A program made the translations under genes and the position numbers. From positions 612,270 through 676,269 of the forward strand of contig NC_085859.1 in the NCBI RefSeq assembly GCF_034702125.1: a DNA stretch of 64,000 nucleotides, given 5' to 3'. This document shows, piece by piece, positions 13,346 through 23,882 of this stretch; position 1 is the stretch's first letter, and every line of letters starts with the position of its first letter. The stretch comes from Engraulis encrasicolus. Lineage: Eukaryota; Chordata; Actinopteri; Clupeiformes; Engraulidae. The notes beneath the pieces were generated by a model that saw nothing but the letters and a program-made list of their open reading frames with translations, was not told the origin of the DNA and ran no database searches.

Positions 13346-13430
13346 GGCCCGCGTGAAAAGACACCCCCCCCGGGGAGAAAAAAAATCCCGGCTGCCCCCA
13401 TAGTTTCCAAAATTTCTGTGGGAAACACTG
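12482..13430. mobile_element. hAT-like non-autonomous element inside the Tc1 copy
   Basis: Terminal inverted repeats CAGTGTTTCCCA and TGGGAAACACTG. The interior repeats CCATAGTTT(CC) near both ends and holds a poly-C/poly-A stretch near 13320-13385. An exact 8-bp duplication is not clear: the left flank is ATTAATGTG and the right ATGGCTGT, so one side seems changed. Confidence 0.75.
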
Positions 13431-13471
13431 ATGGCTGTATTTAGTTTTTTCTGAGTGAACAAGAAATTTAA

Positions 13472-13780
13472 GCAGTTAAATCTCTGTGTGACTATCTATG
13501 ACTTATGATAGGCCCAGCCACTATGGACCTTACACATCTAAGAATCCTGGTCCTAACCTACGTTGACCTTATGACTCTACATTCTCTGTCTATCTCTTCT
13601 TCCTCTGCCTTCCTGCTTTTTCTGCCTCTCCTCTATACCTCTCCTTTTAAATCTATCTCTCCTCTCCTTTTAAATCTATCTCTAACAATGTTTTTTTTCC
13701 CATTTGTTAAGCACTTTGAGTTACATGCCTTGTATGACACAGTGCTATACAAATACAATTATTATTATTATTATTATAAA
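13472..13780 (+). mobile_element. L2-type LINE 3' tail
   Basis: The segment from TCTCTGTGTGACTATC through CACTTTGAGTTACATGCC to a terminal (ATT)n run matches the 3' end of the LINE at 49028-50451. It is a 5'-truncated insertion into the right half of the Tc1 element. Confidence 0.85.
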
Positions 13781-15269
13781 TATGTTGTTAAAAGGTCACT
13801 AATCATTGTGTCAAAGTGAATTTTCTGTAATGCTTTCCTATGAAAAGATATACTCAAAAATCTGCAAAACTGTGAGGGGTGTATTCACTTTCGTGATATA
13901 CTATAACTATTATACTTGTGTTATAAATACACATTCAAACATTCAAAGAAAATGAATGTTTGACTTTAAAAACCTTCTGAATGTTTGGGAATATGTCTAT
14001 TTCTTTTACGGTCAAATTGACCCATATGGTAATAGATAGATACTATGCTTGATAATCAAATTTGTTTTCCTTTTCAAATATTAAACATATCAGAAATTCA
14101 TATTTAGGGAGTATATGGAGCCACTAAAATTTCAATAATATGTGTCCATCTGTTTTTAGAGCAATTAATGACGTTGTATTGCTATTTTTCCTAAATTTCG
14201 CCTAGTCAGGGATTAAGTTTTTTTGGTGTGTGGGCTATGTGTGGGGGTGCTAGGATATATTTAAATGACTTTTTATGTCACCAACAGAGCAATAAAACAT
14301 ATCTGAGACATAAACATGTGCCAAAGTTTTGTTTTCTACTAATTTTGTAGACATTTAAGTGGCTGGGGTCGAATTGACCCCAAGGATCACGGATGTTCCA
14401 AAATTTGAGGGTAACAGGAGGGTTAAACATTGATTGTATGCACTGAAAAACTAATTTAGTTGACATTTGGTCTTTATCCTGCTATAAATCTCTTTGGGTT
14501 GGTTTGGACCCGAACATCACAAATGTCACTATTGATGATATTTTTCAATATTAGAGAAAAACTAATAAAATAAAATTGGGGGTTGTTGTACTCTCATATC
14601 AGCTGTAATGCATGGACAACATAGTCACTAATTGTATATCACTTTAGGACGTATTAATAGTGAATTTATGCAGGTTTTGATAGTTTTGGTCATCAAAAAC
14701 GATTTGCATAATGTAAGATAAAAGACCTGTAAAGTCAAAAACATGAATAAATAAAGTAGTATTTCCATGGATATGAATACAAACTTAGTTAGCTATGAGA
14801 TGAGAAACAATATTTGATTAGAACTAGTGTTTTTAGGTATTTCATGGCTGAGTTTTGTTATCACGGGTCAAAAATGACCTGAACACCACAGGTGTATGCA
14901 GCTTATGAACACAACACAAGGGTTAAGGAGATCTGCTTTAGGCAGTTTCCCCTAATTTTTTCCTTTGTATATATGTGTTTATTGTGTTAATTATGATTAT
15001 TATGTATATATGATTCACTTATGTCCTTTTGTATTTTCTATTTTCTTCCATTTTAGTAAACCACGGTTCACGGTTTCATCAAGGCCTTTAAACTTGTGTG
15101 TGTGTCCTTTCATTGGGGATTATCCATTTTTGTTCTTACCGGACAACCTGTGCAGTTTGCTATTTTTCCCTGGACCAGCCCATTATACAGTCCTTTTTTT
15201 GTGTCACATACTGTATCACCATTTTCACAAGGCCCTCCTCGCCGGATATAGCATTTTTGCACAGTAAAG

Positions 15270-17582
15270 ATGGATAACCCTGATGGCAACCTCCGTCCTC
15301 ACCAAGAGCAGCACCAGCCTCGCCGCCTGGAAGACTACTTGGTGGACCTGCCTCAGCGACGGCTGCCTCAGGATGACCCACACACACACACTGCTGACCA
15401 GTCTGACATGGAGGACAGCAGCCCCCGGGAGGTGACAGACAAGCCCCCTGATGGACATACATCTCCTACTACAGACAACACAGCTATTCTTCTTGCTGCT
15501 CTACAAGACATGCAGCAGGAAACGAGGGAGGACAACAGGAAGATGAGGGAGGATACCAGGCAGCTACAGAGGGAAGTGCAGTTCCTAATGCAGCAGTACC
15601 GCTCCACTCCACCACGTTTGCCTGCCAGAGACATTCAGGTGCCGACAGTCACTCACCAAGTGGAAACCGCAGTTGCCGATGGAGGTACACTCTTCATGGA
15701 CCTTCCTTTCCACCAGGCCACCTCATCACCCCTGCGGCTGGACAGCACACACAGCCCTGCTCACCCGGCAAGCACCACACGCCGTGCGCCGCAGCCAGAG
15801 CCACAGCTGCAAGACCAGCCACCTCTTCCCCGGCCACACATCGCCACCACCACAGCGGCTGCAGTGACGTCCACTCCACACAAGAGGGCAGCTCCCCTAC
15901 ACCCATCGCCGCTCATTGCAGAGCTGTCAGAGCGTGTGCGGAGCATGAACCTGCCACGGGGTCACCAGTCCTCACCGCCCAACGTGGCCACTCCAGATTA
16001 TTCGATGCCATACAGCCCGCGGCACCCCCCAGCTGCCCCACAACAACAGCCATCCTCCCACACGTCTGCAGAGGCTCCCGAGCAGTACGCGCTGCCAACA
16101 CTGCCACGTCGGCTGCAGTCCCTGCCTCACCGAGAGACAACATACCGCGGGCCCAAGATGAAGATCCCGCTCTTCACCGAGGACGACCCACGGCAGTTCA
16201 GCAGGATGCAGCTTGCCCTCGACAACATCCTGCCTGATGACGCGACCGAGGGTTTTAAGTATCAGGTGCTGCTTGACCACCTGAAGCTGGAGGAAACTGC
16301 TCTGATAGCGGACGCCTACTGCCACAGCAGCTCCCCCTACACTGACACTATGGCTGCCCTCACCAAGCTCTTCGGCCAGCCCCGCAAGCTTGCGCTAAGG
16401 CAGATCAACATGCTGCTGGCAGAGCCCCCAGTGAAGAGCGGTGACCAGAAAAGCTTCAGGTACTTCGCCCTGAGGGTCCAGTCATTGGTGGGGATGCTGG
16501 ACAAGATGGGCACACAGGAGCAGCTGGAGCTACGTACGGGGTCACACGTGTCGCGGCTGCTGCCCAAGCTGCCACATGAGCTGCGTACTGCTTTCCGGCG
16601 GTACATTGACCCTGCCCGTGTACCTGTCCCCACGCTACGGGACTTCGCCGACTGGCTGGAGCACGAGGTCGGCGTTCAGATGGATGAGACCAACGAGCCG
16701 ACGAAAGCGACAGCAGCGAGTCAGCCCGACCGACAGCGAGGCGCCAGGGGGAAGCAGACCGCAGCCACCCGGTCCACCACGGTCCTGCTGGTGGACCCCC
16801 CAGCCAAGCCAGCTAAGCAGCCGCCCAAGCAATCTCCACCCACACAGCAGCCGGCAGATCGACCCAAGAAGTTTTGCCCATACTGCAGCAGCCAGGAGCA
16901 TTACTTCAACCAGTGCACTGCGTTTAAGAACATGTCACTTGAACTGTCTGTAGAGTGGGTGAAGGCTGGGAAGAGATGCTGGAGGTGTGGACGTGACCAC
17001 TTGGCGGCCCAGTGCAACCTCAAGACCCGGTGTCCTAAGTGCAACCGCCTGCACCTAGAGATACTGCACGAGGTGAACTCGCACATCCACAACAAGCCAG
17101 AGACTGCTACGCCGTCTTCAGCCAGCCAGCCAGCCAACTACTACCTCGACCCAGCAAGGAGAGGCAGTTGTGTGCTGCTGAAGATGGTGAAGGTGCACCT
17201 GCATTACGGGGGCAAGAAGATGGAGACCTACGCCATCCTCGACGATGGCTCCGAACGCACCATGCTCCTCCACCAAGCGGCGCAGCAGCTCGGCCTACGG
17301 GGACAGAAGGAGGAGCTAGCCCTGCGCACCATCCGCCAGGACATCAGGACGGTGCCTGGCATGTCAGTGAGCTTCTCTGTGTCGTCCGCCAGCCACCCAC
17401 AGAGGCAGTACAAGATACAGCGGGCATTCACATCGCCCGAGCTTGGACTGTCCCCCCACTCACACCCAGTTGAGGCTCTGAGAAAGACCTACCGCCACCT
17501 CAGAGGTCTGCCTCTCAGTTTCTTCACCCAAGTGAATGGCGCTGAAGACACGGCTCGGATGGACATTGCAAGGCTCAGCTAA
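15270..17582 (+). CDS. BEL gag and start of protease (decayed polyprotein, part 1)
   Basis: A 770-residue frame opening 40 bases after the 5' LTR. The N-terminal half is Pro/Gln-rich; residues about 290-480 resemble the gag capsid region. Cysteine clusters follow: CPYC...C near residue 535, CWRCGRDHLAAQC near 570 and CPKC near 588, expected for nucleocapsid RNA binding. ILDDGSERT near residue 658 is the aspartic-protease active site in its BEL form (DDGS). The frame continues through PVEALRKTYRHLRGLPL, then shifts: the next conserved stretch (LGWTLQG, about 17557) is in another frame and an intervening segment seems deleted. It should continue into RT in intact relatives. Confidence 0.9.
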   Translation: MDNPDGNLRPHQEQHQPRRLEDYLVDLPQRRLPQDDPHTHTADQSDMEDSSPREVTDKPPDGHTSPTTDNTAILLAALQDMQQETREDNRKMREDTRQLQREVQFLMQQYRSTPPRLPARDIQVPTVTHQVETAVADGGTLFMDLPFHQATSSPLRLDSTHSPAHPASTTRRAPQPEPQLQDQPPLPRPHIATTTAAAVTSTPHKRAAPLHPSPLIAELSERVRSMNLPRGHQSSPPNVATPDYSMPYSPRHPPAAPQQQPSSHTSAEAPEQYALPTLPRRLQSLPHRETTYRGPKMKIPLFTEDDPRQFSRMQLALDNILPDDATEGFKYQVLLDHLKLEETALIADAYCHSSSPYTDTMAALTKLFGQPRKLALRQINMLLAEPPVKSGDQKSFRYFALRVQSLVGMLDKMGTQEQLELRTGSHVSRLLPKLPHELRTAFRRYIDPARVPVPTLRDFADWLEHEVGVQMDETNEPTKATAASQPDRQRGARGKQTAATRSTTVLLVDPPAKPAKQPPKQSPPTQQPADRPKKFCPYCSSQEHYFNQCTAFKNMSLELSVEWVKAGKRCWRCGRDHLAAQCNLKTRCPKCNRLHLEILHEVNSHIHNKPETATPSSASQPANYYLDPARRGSCVLLKMVKVHLHYGGKKMETYAILDDGSERTMLLHQAAQQLGLRGQKEELALRTIRQDIRTVPGMSVSFSVSSASHPQRQYKIQRAFTSPELGLSPHSHPVEALRKTYRHLRGLPLSFFTQVNGAEDTARMDIARLS

Positions 17583-18577
17583 AGCTGTCAAGCACCGGTC
17601 CTCCACTACAACCTGCATGTTCACCAGCACCATCAGCAGAGCTGCTAGAGAACGTCTCCAAGCTGTGGCAGATGGATGTGCTGCCGTACAGGAACGAGAA
17701 GGTCGTCACCCGGTCCAAGCAGGACGCAGCAGCTGTCAGGATGCTGGAGGAGAAGACTGTCAGAGTGGCAGTCGACGGCATTCAGCGGTATGCCACCCCC
17801 CTGCTGTGGAAGACAGACGGTCCACAGCTCAACGCACCCCTGGAGGCAGTCCTGGGCCATCTACGTGGGACAGAGAAGCGGCTGTCACAGGACCCTCCCA
17901 AGGCAGAGTCATTCAGCCACAAAGTGAAGAAGCTGGTGGACGCCGGCTACGTCAATAGACTCACTTCAGCTGAGGTCCAGTCCAGTGACCATGCCTGGTA
18001 CATCCCTCACCACATGGTCACCCACAACAACAAAGACTGCATCGTCTTTAACTGTTCATATTCCTACCAGGGCGGCAACCTGAATGAGCAGCTACATCCT
18101 GGAACCACACTCGGCTCCTCTCTGCTGGGTGTGCTACTCCGCTTCAGGCAGCATCCGGTCGCCGTGAGCAGTGACATTAAAGGGATGTTCCACCAGGTTC
18201 GTCTCCTGCCTGAGGTCAAGCCCTACCTACGCTTCATCTGGCGGGAGCTGGACCTTAGCAGAGCCCCGACTGTCTACGAATGGCAAGTGCTGCCGTTCGG
18301 GACTACGTGCAGTCCCTGCTGCGCCACGTTCGCCCTCCAGAAGCACGTCCTGGATCACAGCAGCCCAGAGGAGGACACCCGACACTCCGTGGAACACTGC
18401 TTCTATGTGGACAACTTGCTCCAGAGTTTCCCCTCCACATCAGAAGCCAGGCAGCTGATCAGCAAGCTGCAACCTCTACTCCTCTCCGGTGGTTTCGAGC
18501 TACGGCAGTGGGCCACCAACCTGCCAGAGCTCATCCGCCACATGCCAGCTGAGACAGCTCACAGCTGTCAGAGGACA
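17536..18577 (+). pseudogene. BEL reverse transcriptase (part 2, frame-shifted from gag-PR)
   Basis: The frame from about 17645 reads MDVLPYRNEKVVTRS, then RYATPLLWKTD, WYIPHHMV, CIVFNCS, VSSDIKGMFHQVRLLPE and EWQVLPFGTTCSPCCA, the standard BEL/Pao RT blocks. The catalytic box is FYVDNLL (18401-18421), with Asn in the second Asp position. After ELIRHMP (about 18545) the frame is lost; the connecting region before RNase H is much shorter than usual, suggesting a deletion near 18560. Confidence 0.9.
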
Positions 18578-19791
18578 TACTGCGAGCGTGGCACACATGG
18601 GAGACTGAGCTCCAACACCTCACCTCCATCTCCATTCCCCGATGCTACTCCACCCTGGGGACACAGGTTGCTGCACAGACCATCCACGTGTTCTCGGATA
18701 CATCGGAGAGAGCCTACGGGTCAGTGGCCTATCTGCGGACTGTTTACGAGGCCGGTGACATCCAAGTTGCCTTCCTGGCAGCCAGGTCTCGAGTAGCCCC
18801 AGTCAGACAGCAGTCCATCCCCAGACTGGAACTCTGTGCTGCACACACAGGGGCTCAGTTGGGCTCTGTCCTGAAGAAGGAGCTCTCCCTGGCCACCACT
18901 GGTGTCACCTACTGGACTGACTCATCCACGGTCCTCGATTGGCTCCAGTCCCAGTCCTGCGGCTACAAGGTGGTCGTCGGCACCAGGATCGCGGACACAA
19001 AAGAGCTGACAGAGGACAGCACCTGGAGGTATGTTCCCACATCCGACAACCCAGCTGATGACATCACCAGAGGGCTGACCCTGTGTCAGCTTATCCCAGA
19101 GCATCGCTGGAGTAGCGGACCACCCTTCCTGTGGCAGGACGAGACATCATGGCCTATTATCCCAGAGCCTCCACCTCAGACGGCCGACGACTCAGCTGAG
19201 CTGCGGAAGGCTCAGTTCTGCGGCCACATCACCGTGACCTCCGACCCCCCGCTGCCCGATGCAGGTAACTACAGCCTGTACCCGGAGCTGCTGGAGGCCA
19301 CGGTCAGAGCCTGTCACGGGGCGGCCAAGCAGACAGGCTTCAGCGCAGAGGACTACAAGGACGCAGAGATGGCGCTCTTCATGGAGGTACAGAGAGACTC
19401 CTTCCCAGATGACCTCGCCCTGCTATCAGCAGGGAAGCCAGTCTCCAGTGACAGCAGACTCCTCATGCTGTCTCCGGAGTACGACGTGCAGGCCCAACTG
19501 ATCCGAGTAGGAGGTCGTCTGCGCAGGTGTGACGCCATCGATGAGGAGACACTGCACCCCATCCTGCTAGACCCTAAGCACCCTGTCACACGGCTCATCA
19601 TCCGAGACTACGACTTCCGTCTGGCGCACCCCGGACCACAGAGAGTGTTCGCTGAGCTGCACCGACGGTTCTGGATCCTGCGGGGGAGAGCAGCTGTCAA
19701 GAAGCATCAGCTCAACTGTCCTGAGTGTCTGAAGTGGCGAGGCACCCCAGTGATCCCGAGAATGGCTGATCTACCACCATCCAGTCTGTGA
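18578..19791 (+). pseudogene. BEL RNase H and integrase N-terminus (part 3)
   Basis: Resumes in a third frame with IPRCYSTL, HVFSDTSERAYGSVAYL (RNase H-like), SIPRLELCAA and YWTDSSTVLDWL, then NPADDITRGL. Integrase follows with HPVTRLIIRDYDFRLAHPG...CPECLKWRG, an HHCC zinc-binding pattern. It stops at 19791 directly before the integrase core. Confidence 0.9.
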
Positions 19792-19805
19792 CTGCACAAG
19801 CCACT

Positions 19806-20750
19806 CCACTGGGATGGATTGCTTCGAGCTGCACCTCATCAAGATCATCCGGTGCACCGAGAAACGATGGGGTATTGTCTTCAAGTGCCTGACAGTCCAC
19901 GCCGTGCACCTCAACCTTCTCACCAGCATGGACACTGATGCGTTCCTGATGGGCCTGCCGCGCTTCATCGCTCGCCTAGGCAAGCCCCACGAGCTGCTCA
20001 CCGACCAGGGTACCAACTTCAGAGGTGGCCACTCTGAACTGCAGGAGATATTCCACGCTCTCAGCCCTGAACTGCAGTGCCACCTGGCCAGTCAGCAGAT
20101 TGACTTCAAGTTCAATCTCCCACACGCTCCTCACTTTGGTGGTTCCTGGGAACGAGAGATCCGTTACATCAAATCTGCTCTTCACACCACACTCGGTGCA
20201 CAGTCAGTCACTGAGGAGGTGCTGAGGACAGTCCTGATCGAGGTGGAAGGCATGATCAACTCCAAGCCACTGGGATACACCTCATCAGACATCGCGGACC
20301 CGGATCCCATCACTCCCAACATGCTGCTGATGGGGCGGCGTGACCCATCTATGCCACAGGTGGTCTATGCTGACTCTGTGATCCTGAGCCGGCGCAGATG
20401 GAGGCACTGCCAAGTCCTCGCGGACCAGTTCTGGGCCAAGTTCATCAGGGACTACTTGCCCACACTTCAGACACGTTCCAAGTGGCAGCGGGACAGAGAG
20501 GACCTCGCCGTCGACAACATCGTCATGATCGTCGACCCCCAGCTCCCACGTGCTCTGTGGCCTGTGGGCAAGGTCACTGCTGTCATCCCTGGAGCAGATG
20601 GCAGAGTGAGGACAGCACAGGTGCAGGTCAAGGATCGGACCTACACCCGCCCAGTCTCACGCCTGGTGAGACTTCCAGCACTCCTGGAGGACTCTTCCGC
20701 CAGACGCCTCACATTCATGGACACAACTTTGTCCCAAAGTTGTGGGCGGC
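19806..20750 (+). pseudogene. BEL integrase catalytic core and C-terminus (part 4)
   Basis: After another frame change the DDE core is readable: first Asp in MDCFEL (19814), second in LLTDQGTNFRGG, Glu in GGSWEREIRYIKSAL. The C-terminal part (PNMLLMGR...; VRTAQVQVKDRTYTRPVSRLVRL) is also conserved. Reading continues into the 3' LTR at 20751. Core residues are present, but the domain is cut off from its HHCC region. Confidence 0.9.
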
Positions 20751-21872
20751 TGTTCAGAATTCTGGCGTCAGGGTGTCTGTGTCTGTGTCTGTACCAGTGA
20801 CGTTTGTGGACATGCACATGAGTGCTGCGCACGCTGCTATTGTCACCTGTGATTGGCGCAGACTTTCGTGCACGAGCTGGACACGAGCTCATTTACATAG
20901 ACTTTGCGCCAAAAAACCTTCTTTATTAGGGGGTCGGACTTGTGCCCCCCTGCGTAGAAGTGACCAACGGGGACTCCATGCAGGACTGTGGTAGCCTTGT
21001 TAATGTGGATCCGACTTTCTCTCTCTCTCTTCTCCCTATTCTCATTTCTCTCTTTGTGTCTCGGGATATTCAGGATCCTATCATTCTCATTTCTTTGCCT
21101 GTGTGTTGACCGTGCGTCTTTGAGAATGTAAGTTGCTGTTATTGTGTTGTTACTGTGTTGTGTGTGTACTCCCTGTTGTTTGTTACATTGCAACATTGTG
21201 TCGGCAGTGCGAGTATGTGTTTACCGTTTCTGTGTTCCGTTGTGTCTCTGTTAATGTTATGCATAATAGCACTGTTTCTCAATGTCCGCGGGTTTGTCAG
21301 AGTGCAGATTTGTGCAGTAATCTGTTACTGTGGCAGAGTAGTGTCTACATAGGTCCGTGCTCAGTCAAAGAGCTGCGTCACCGATTGTTCTCTGTGTAGA
21401 AACGCAAGAGCGCAAGACCAGCTCTCTTAAAGGAGCCGCGCTCCTTTTCTGTTACCAAACACACTCGCTGTGTTTTCATTGGGTTGACTTGTGTACTTTG
21501 CTGTAGGCATTTACACATTTATGTCTGGTTAAGGAGATCTGCTTTAGGAAGTTTTCCCTCATTTTCTTTGTATATATTTTGTATATATTGTTTTTCCATT
21601 TATTCATAAATGTTGTGCATTCGTGTTTATTGTGTTAATTATGATTATTATGTATATATGATTCACTTGTGTCCTTTTGTATTTCTATTTTATTCTATTT
21701 CAGTAAACCAGGGTTCACGGTTTCATCAAGGCCTTTAAACTTGTGTGTCTGTCCTTTCATTGGGGATTTTACCATTTTTGTTCTTACCGGACAACCTGTG
21801 CAGTTTGCTATTTTTCCCTGAACCAGTGATTTATACAGTCATTTTTGTATGTCACATATTACCATTTTCACA
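20751..21872 (+). repeat. BEL 3' LTR, intact length
   Basis: Starts TGTTCAGAATTC and ends TTTTCACA; matches 9096-9860 plus 14927-15229. It has about 40-60 extra bases near 21225-21260 and 21575-21620 compared with the 5' LTR. It supplies the empty TTAA site used to date the family A insertion. Confidence 0.93.
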
Positions 21873-22135
21873 CCTGCCAACCGCTGTTCTGTCTGAAAAC
21901 AGTGTCCACTTGTCGCTTATAGCCTACACTACTGTCTACTTCCCACAGGCATTTAAATGTCCTCCGTGAAATCCCAAACCAACGTCACTTCAAATACAGT
22001 GAGGAGAATAAGTATTTGATCCCTTGCTGATTTTGTTGGTTTGCCCACTAATAAAGACATGATCAGTCTTTAATGTTAATGATAATATGTATTCTAATAT
22101 GGAGAGACAGAATATCAAAAATAAATTAACTTTAA

Positions 22136-23429
22136 CCTTGTGTTGTGTTTGGGTCATTTTTGACCCGTTTTCAAGTTTTAGTGTGAAAAAAACACACTTT
22201 CCTTTATTTTCTTCGAATGAGGGTTCATCTAATCCTCAGTCACAATCATTTCAACACACAAAAAAAATGTTTTATCATTTTAGTAAATTTTAAAGGTCCA
22301 AAAAAAAAAAAGTTACATCTGTGGTGTTCGGGTCAAAACTGACCCGGGCATAGCTTTTTGGTTGTTTTATGCATTTCTGAAAAGCTGTTGGTTGACCTTT
22401 TTCTTCAGTTTGGTGATTCATGGTGAGGAAAATATATTTCTTGCCTAAAAAAAAAAAATTGCCAGCTTTTTCATATTACAAATCCAATATGGCTGCCGGA
22501 CAGTCCCATACACTACAATACGTCATATCTCCTGTTGTGAAAGGAGTACAGATGTATTTCTGGTGTCTACTCATATGTTTTCATGGTCAGGGAATCCATT
22601 TCTGCATTATATAATGATATTTTTTGCACATTTGTTTTCAAAATATTTTTTTGCACATTATGTTGTCCAAAAATCGTATAAAAATTTCATAATGGCACCC
22701 AAACAGGTAGAACTGGTCCTGTATTTTCCATAAAGTTGATGTGGAAATGAGATAATGGTCCATGTTCATAGCATAGTGGATACAGATGAATAGTGTGACT
22801 TTTTTCATGTTCATTGAGGTGTTCATTTCCTATATCTTTGCATTAGATTGGCGAAATAGCTGTGACTCTGACAGAATTGTTATTTTGTATATTTACCACA
22901 CTAAAATCATATAAATCTTGAAAAACACCAAGTCAACATATTTAAACATTGATCTTATGTACTGAAAAACTAATTTAGTTGACATTTGGTCTTTATCCTG
23001 CTATAAATCTCTTTGGGTTGGTTTGGACCCGAACACCACAAATGTCACCATTGATGATATTTTTCAATATTATAGAAAAACGAACAAAATAAATTTGGGG
23101 GTTGTTGTACTCTCATGTCAGCTGTAATACATGGACAACATAATCACTAATTGTATCACTTTAGGACTTATTAATAGTGAATTTATGCAGGTTTTGATAG
23201 TTTTGGTCATCAACAACGATTTGCATAATCTAAGATAAAAGACCTGTAAAGTCAAAGAGATCAATAAATAAAGTAGTGTTTCCATGGATACCTAGTTAGC
23301 TATGAGATGAAAAACAATATTTGATGAGAACTAGTGTTTTTAGGTATTTTATGGCTGAGTTTTGTTATCACGGGTCAAAAATGACCCGAACACCACAGGT
23401 GTATGCAGCTTACGAACACAACACAAGGG
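22136..23429. mobile_element. TTAA-type transposon, family A copy 2
   Basis: TTAA at 22132-22135 and 23430-23433; left end CCTTGTGTTGTGTTTGGG, right end GAACACAACACAAGGG. Uninterrupted, about 1.29 kb, and a reference for empty sites in copies 1 and 3. Confidence 0.92.
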
Positions 23430-23882
23430 TTAAAGAATATATAACAATTGATTTATATTTAATTGAGGGAAATAAGTATTTGATCCCCTGCCAACCATTA
23501 AGAGTTCTGATCCCGCAGATCAAATGGCACTTCCAATCAACTTGTTATCTGAATTGAACACACCTGTTAATAGTAACCTGCACAAAAGACACATTGAATC
23601 TGCAGAATCAGTCCATAGAATCAGTCAATCAATCAAACTAAACTCGCCAACATAGGACAGACCAAAAAGCTGTCAAAGGATGTCAGGGACAAGATTTTAG
23701 AACTCAACAAGGCTGAAATGGGCTCCTGGATATTAAAGAGCAAACTGTTGGTGCATTTCTTCCCAATTTTAGGACATACAAAATGATCATCAATCATCAA
23801 TGTTAGGCCTGTCTCTGGTTCCATACAAGATTTGACCTTGTGGGAATTTAATAACCAGAAAAAAGGAGATAAAGCACCTTAA

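Larger units (their letters stand above)
11691..13903. mobile_element. Tc1/mariner-like element nested in B
   Basis: Ends with CACAAAAGTGAATACACCCC-type repeats (left from 11691; right mirror ending 13903), each with an internal direct repeat (CACAAAAGTGAGTACACCCC near 11886 and its complement near 12440), the IR/DR layout of fish Tc1-like elements. TA duplicates lie at 11689-11690 and 13904-13905; the uninterrupted family B copy 4 reads ACCTAACTATT across this site. It carries a hAT element and a LINE tail, so it is long dead. Confidence 0.88.
10668..14422. mobile_element. TTAA-type transposon, family B copy 1, nested in A
   Basis: TTAA at 10664-10667 and 14423-14426; ends CCCTCCTGTTA and TAACAGGAGGG. 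A subterminal palindrome TGGGGTCTATTTGACCCCA lies at 10683-10701. Family A copy 2 shows the empty TTAA at the matching place (near 22940). Without its Tc1 insert it is about 1.54 kb. Confidence 0.9.
9861..14922. mobile_element. TTAA-type transposon, family A copy 1 (non-autonomous piggyBac-like)
   Basis: Flanked by TTAA (9857-9860, 14923-14926). The ends CCCTTATGTTGTGTTC and GAACACAACACAAGGG are inverted repeats, followed by the palindrome CGGGTCATTTTTGACCCG (9876-9893). Without the nested B copy it is about 1.31 kb, the same as the other full-length A copies in the window. No transposase is seen; TTAA duplication with CCC...GGG ends points to the piggyBac superfamily. Confidence 0.9.
9096..15229 (+). 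repeat. BEL 5' LTR, split by a 5.07-kb TTAA-type insertion
   Basis: LTR sequence runs 9096-9860 and resumes at 14927-15229. The intact 3' LTR reads GGTTAAGGAGATC across the point where this copy is interrupted, so the insertion duplicated TTAA. The LTR ends ...TTTTCACA at 15229. Confidence 0.93.
9096..21872 (+). mobile_element. BEL/Pao LTR retrotransposon, decayed, with a nest of DNA transposons in its 5' LTR
   Basis: Two long direct repeats with TG...CA ends (9096-15229 and 20751-21872) bracket a gag-protease-RT-RNase H-integrase region in BEL/Pao order. A 5-bp target duplication CCTGC lies at 9091-9095 and 21873-21877; BEL elements make 5-bp duplications. Without its inserts the 5' LTR is about 1.07 kb, close to the 1,122-bp 3' LTR. 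The polyprotein, normally one frame, is broken into three or four frames with internal deletions, so this copy is defective. Confidence 0.95.

Noticed and set aside
13175..13462. Frames rich in Pro, Lys and Gly near the hAT right end
   Set aside because: They come from poly-C and poly-A runs; no conserved motif.
15230..15269. BEL primer-binding site
   Set aside because: The bases after the 5' LTR (AGGCCCTCCTCGCC) do not give a match to a tRNA 3' end that I can defend.
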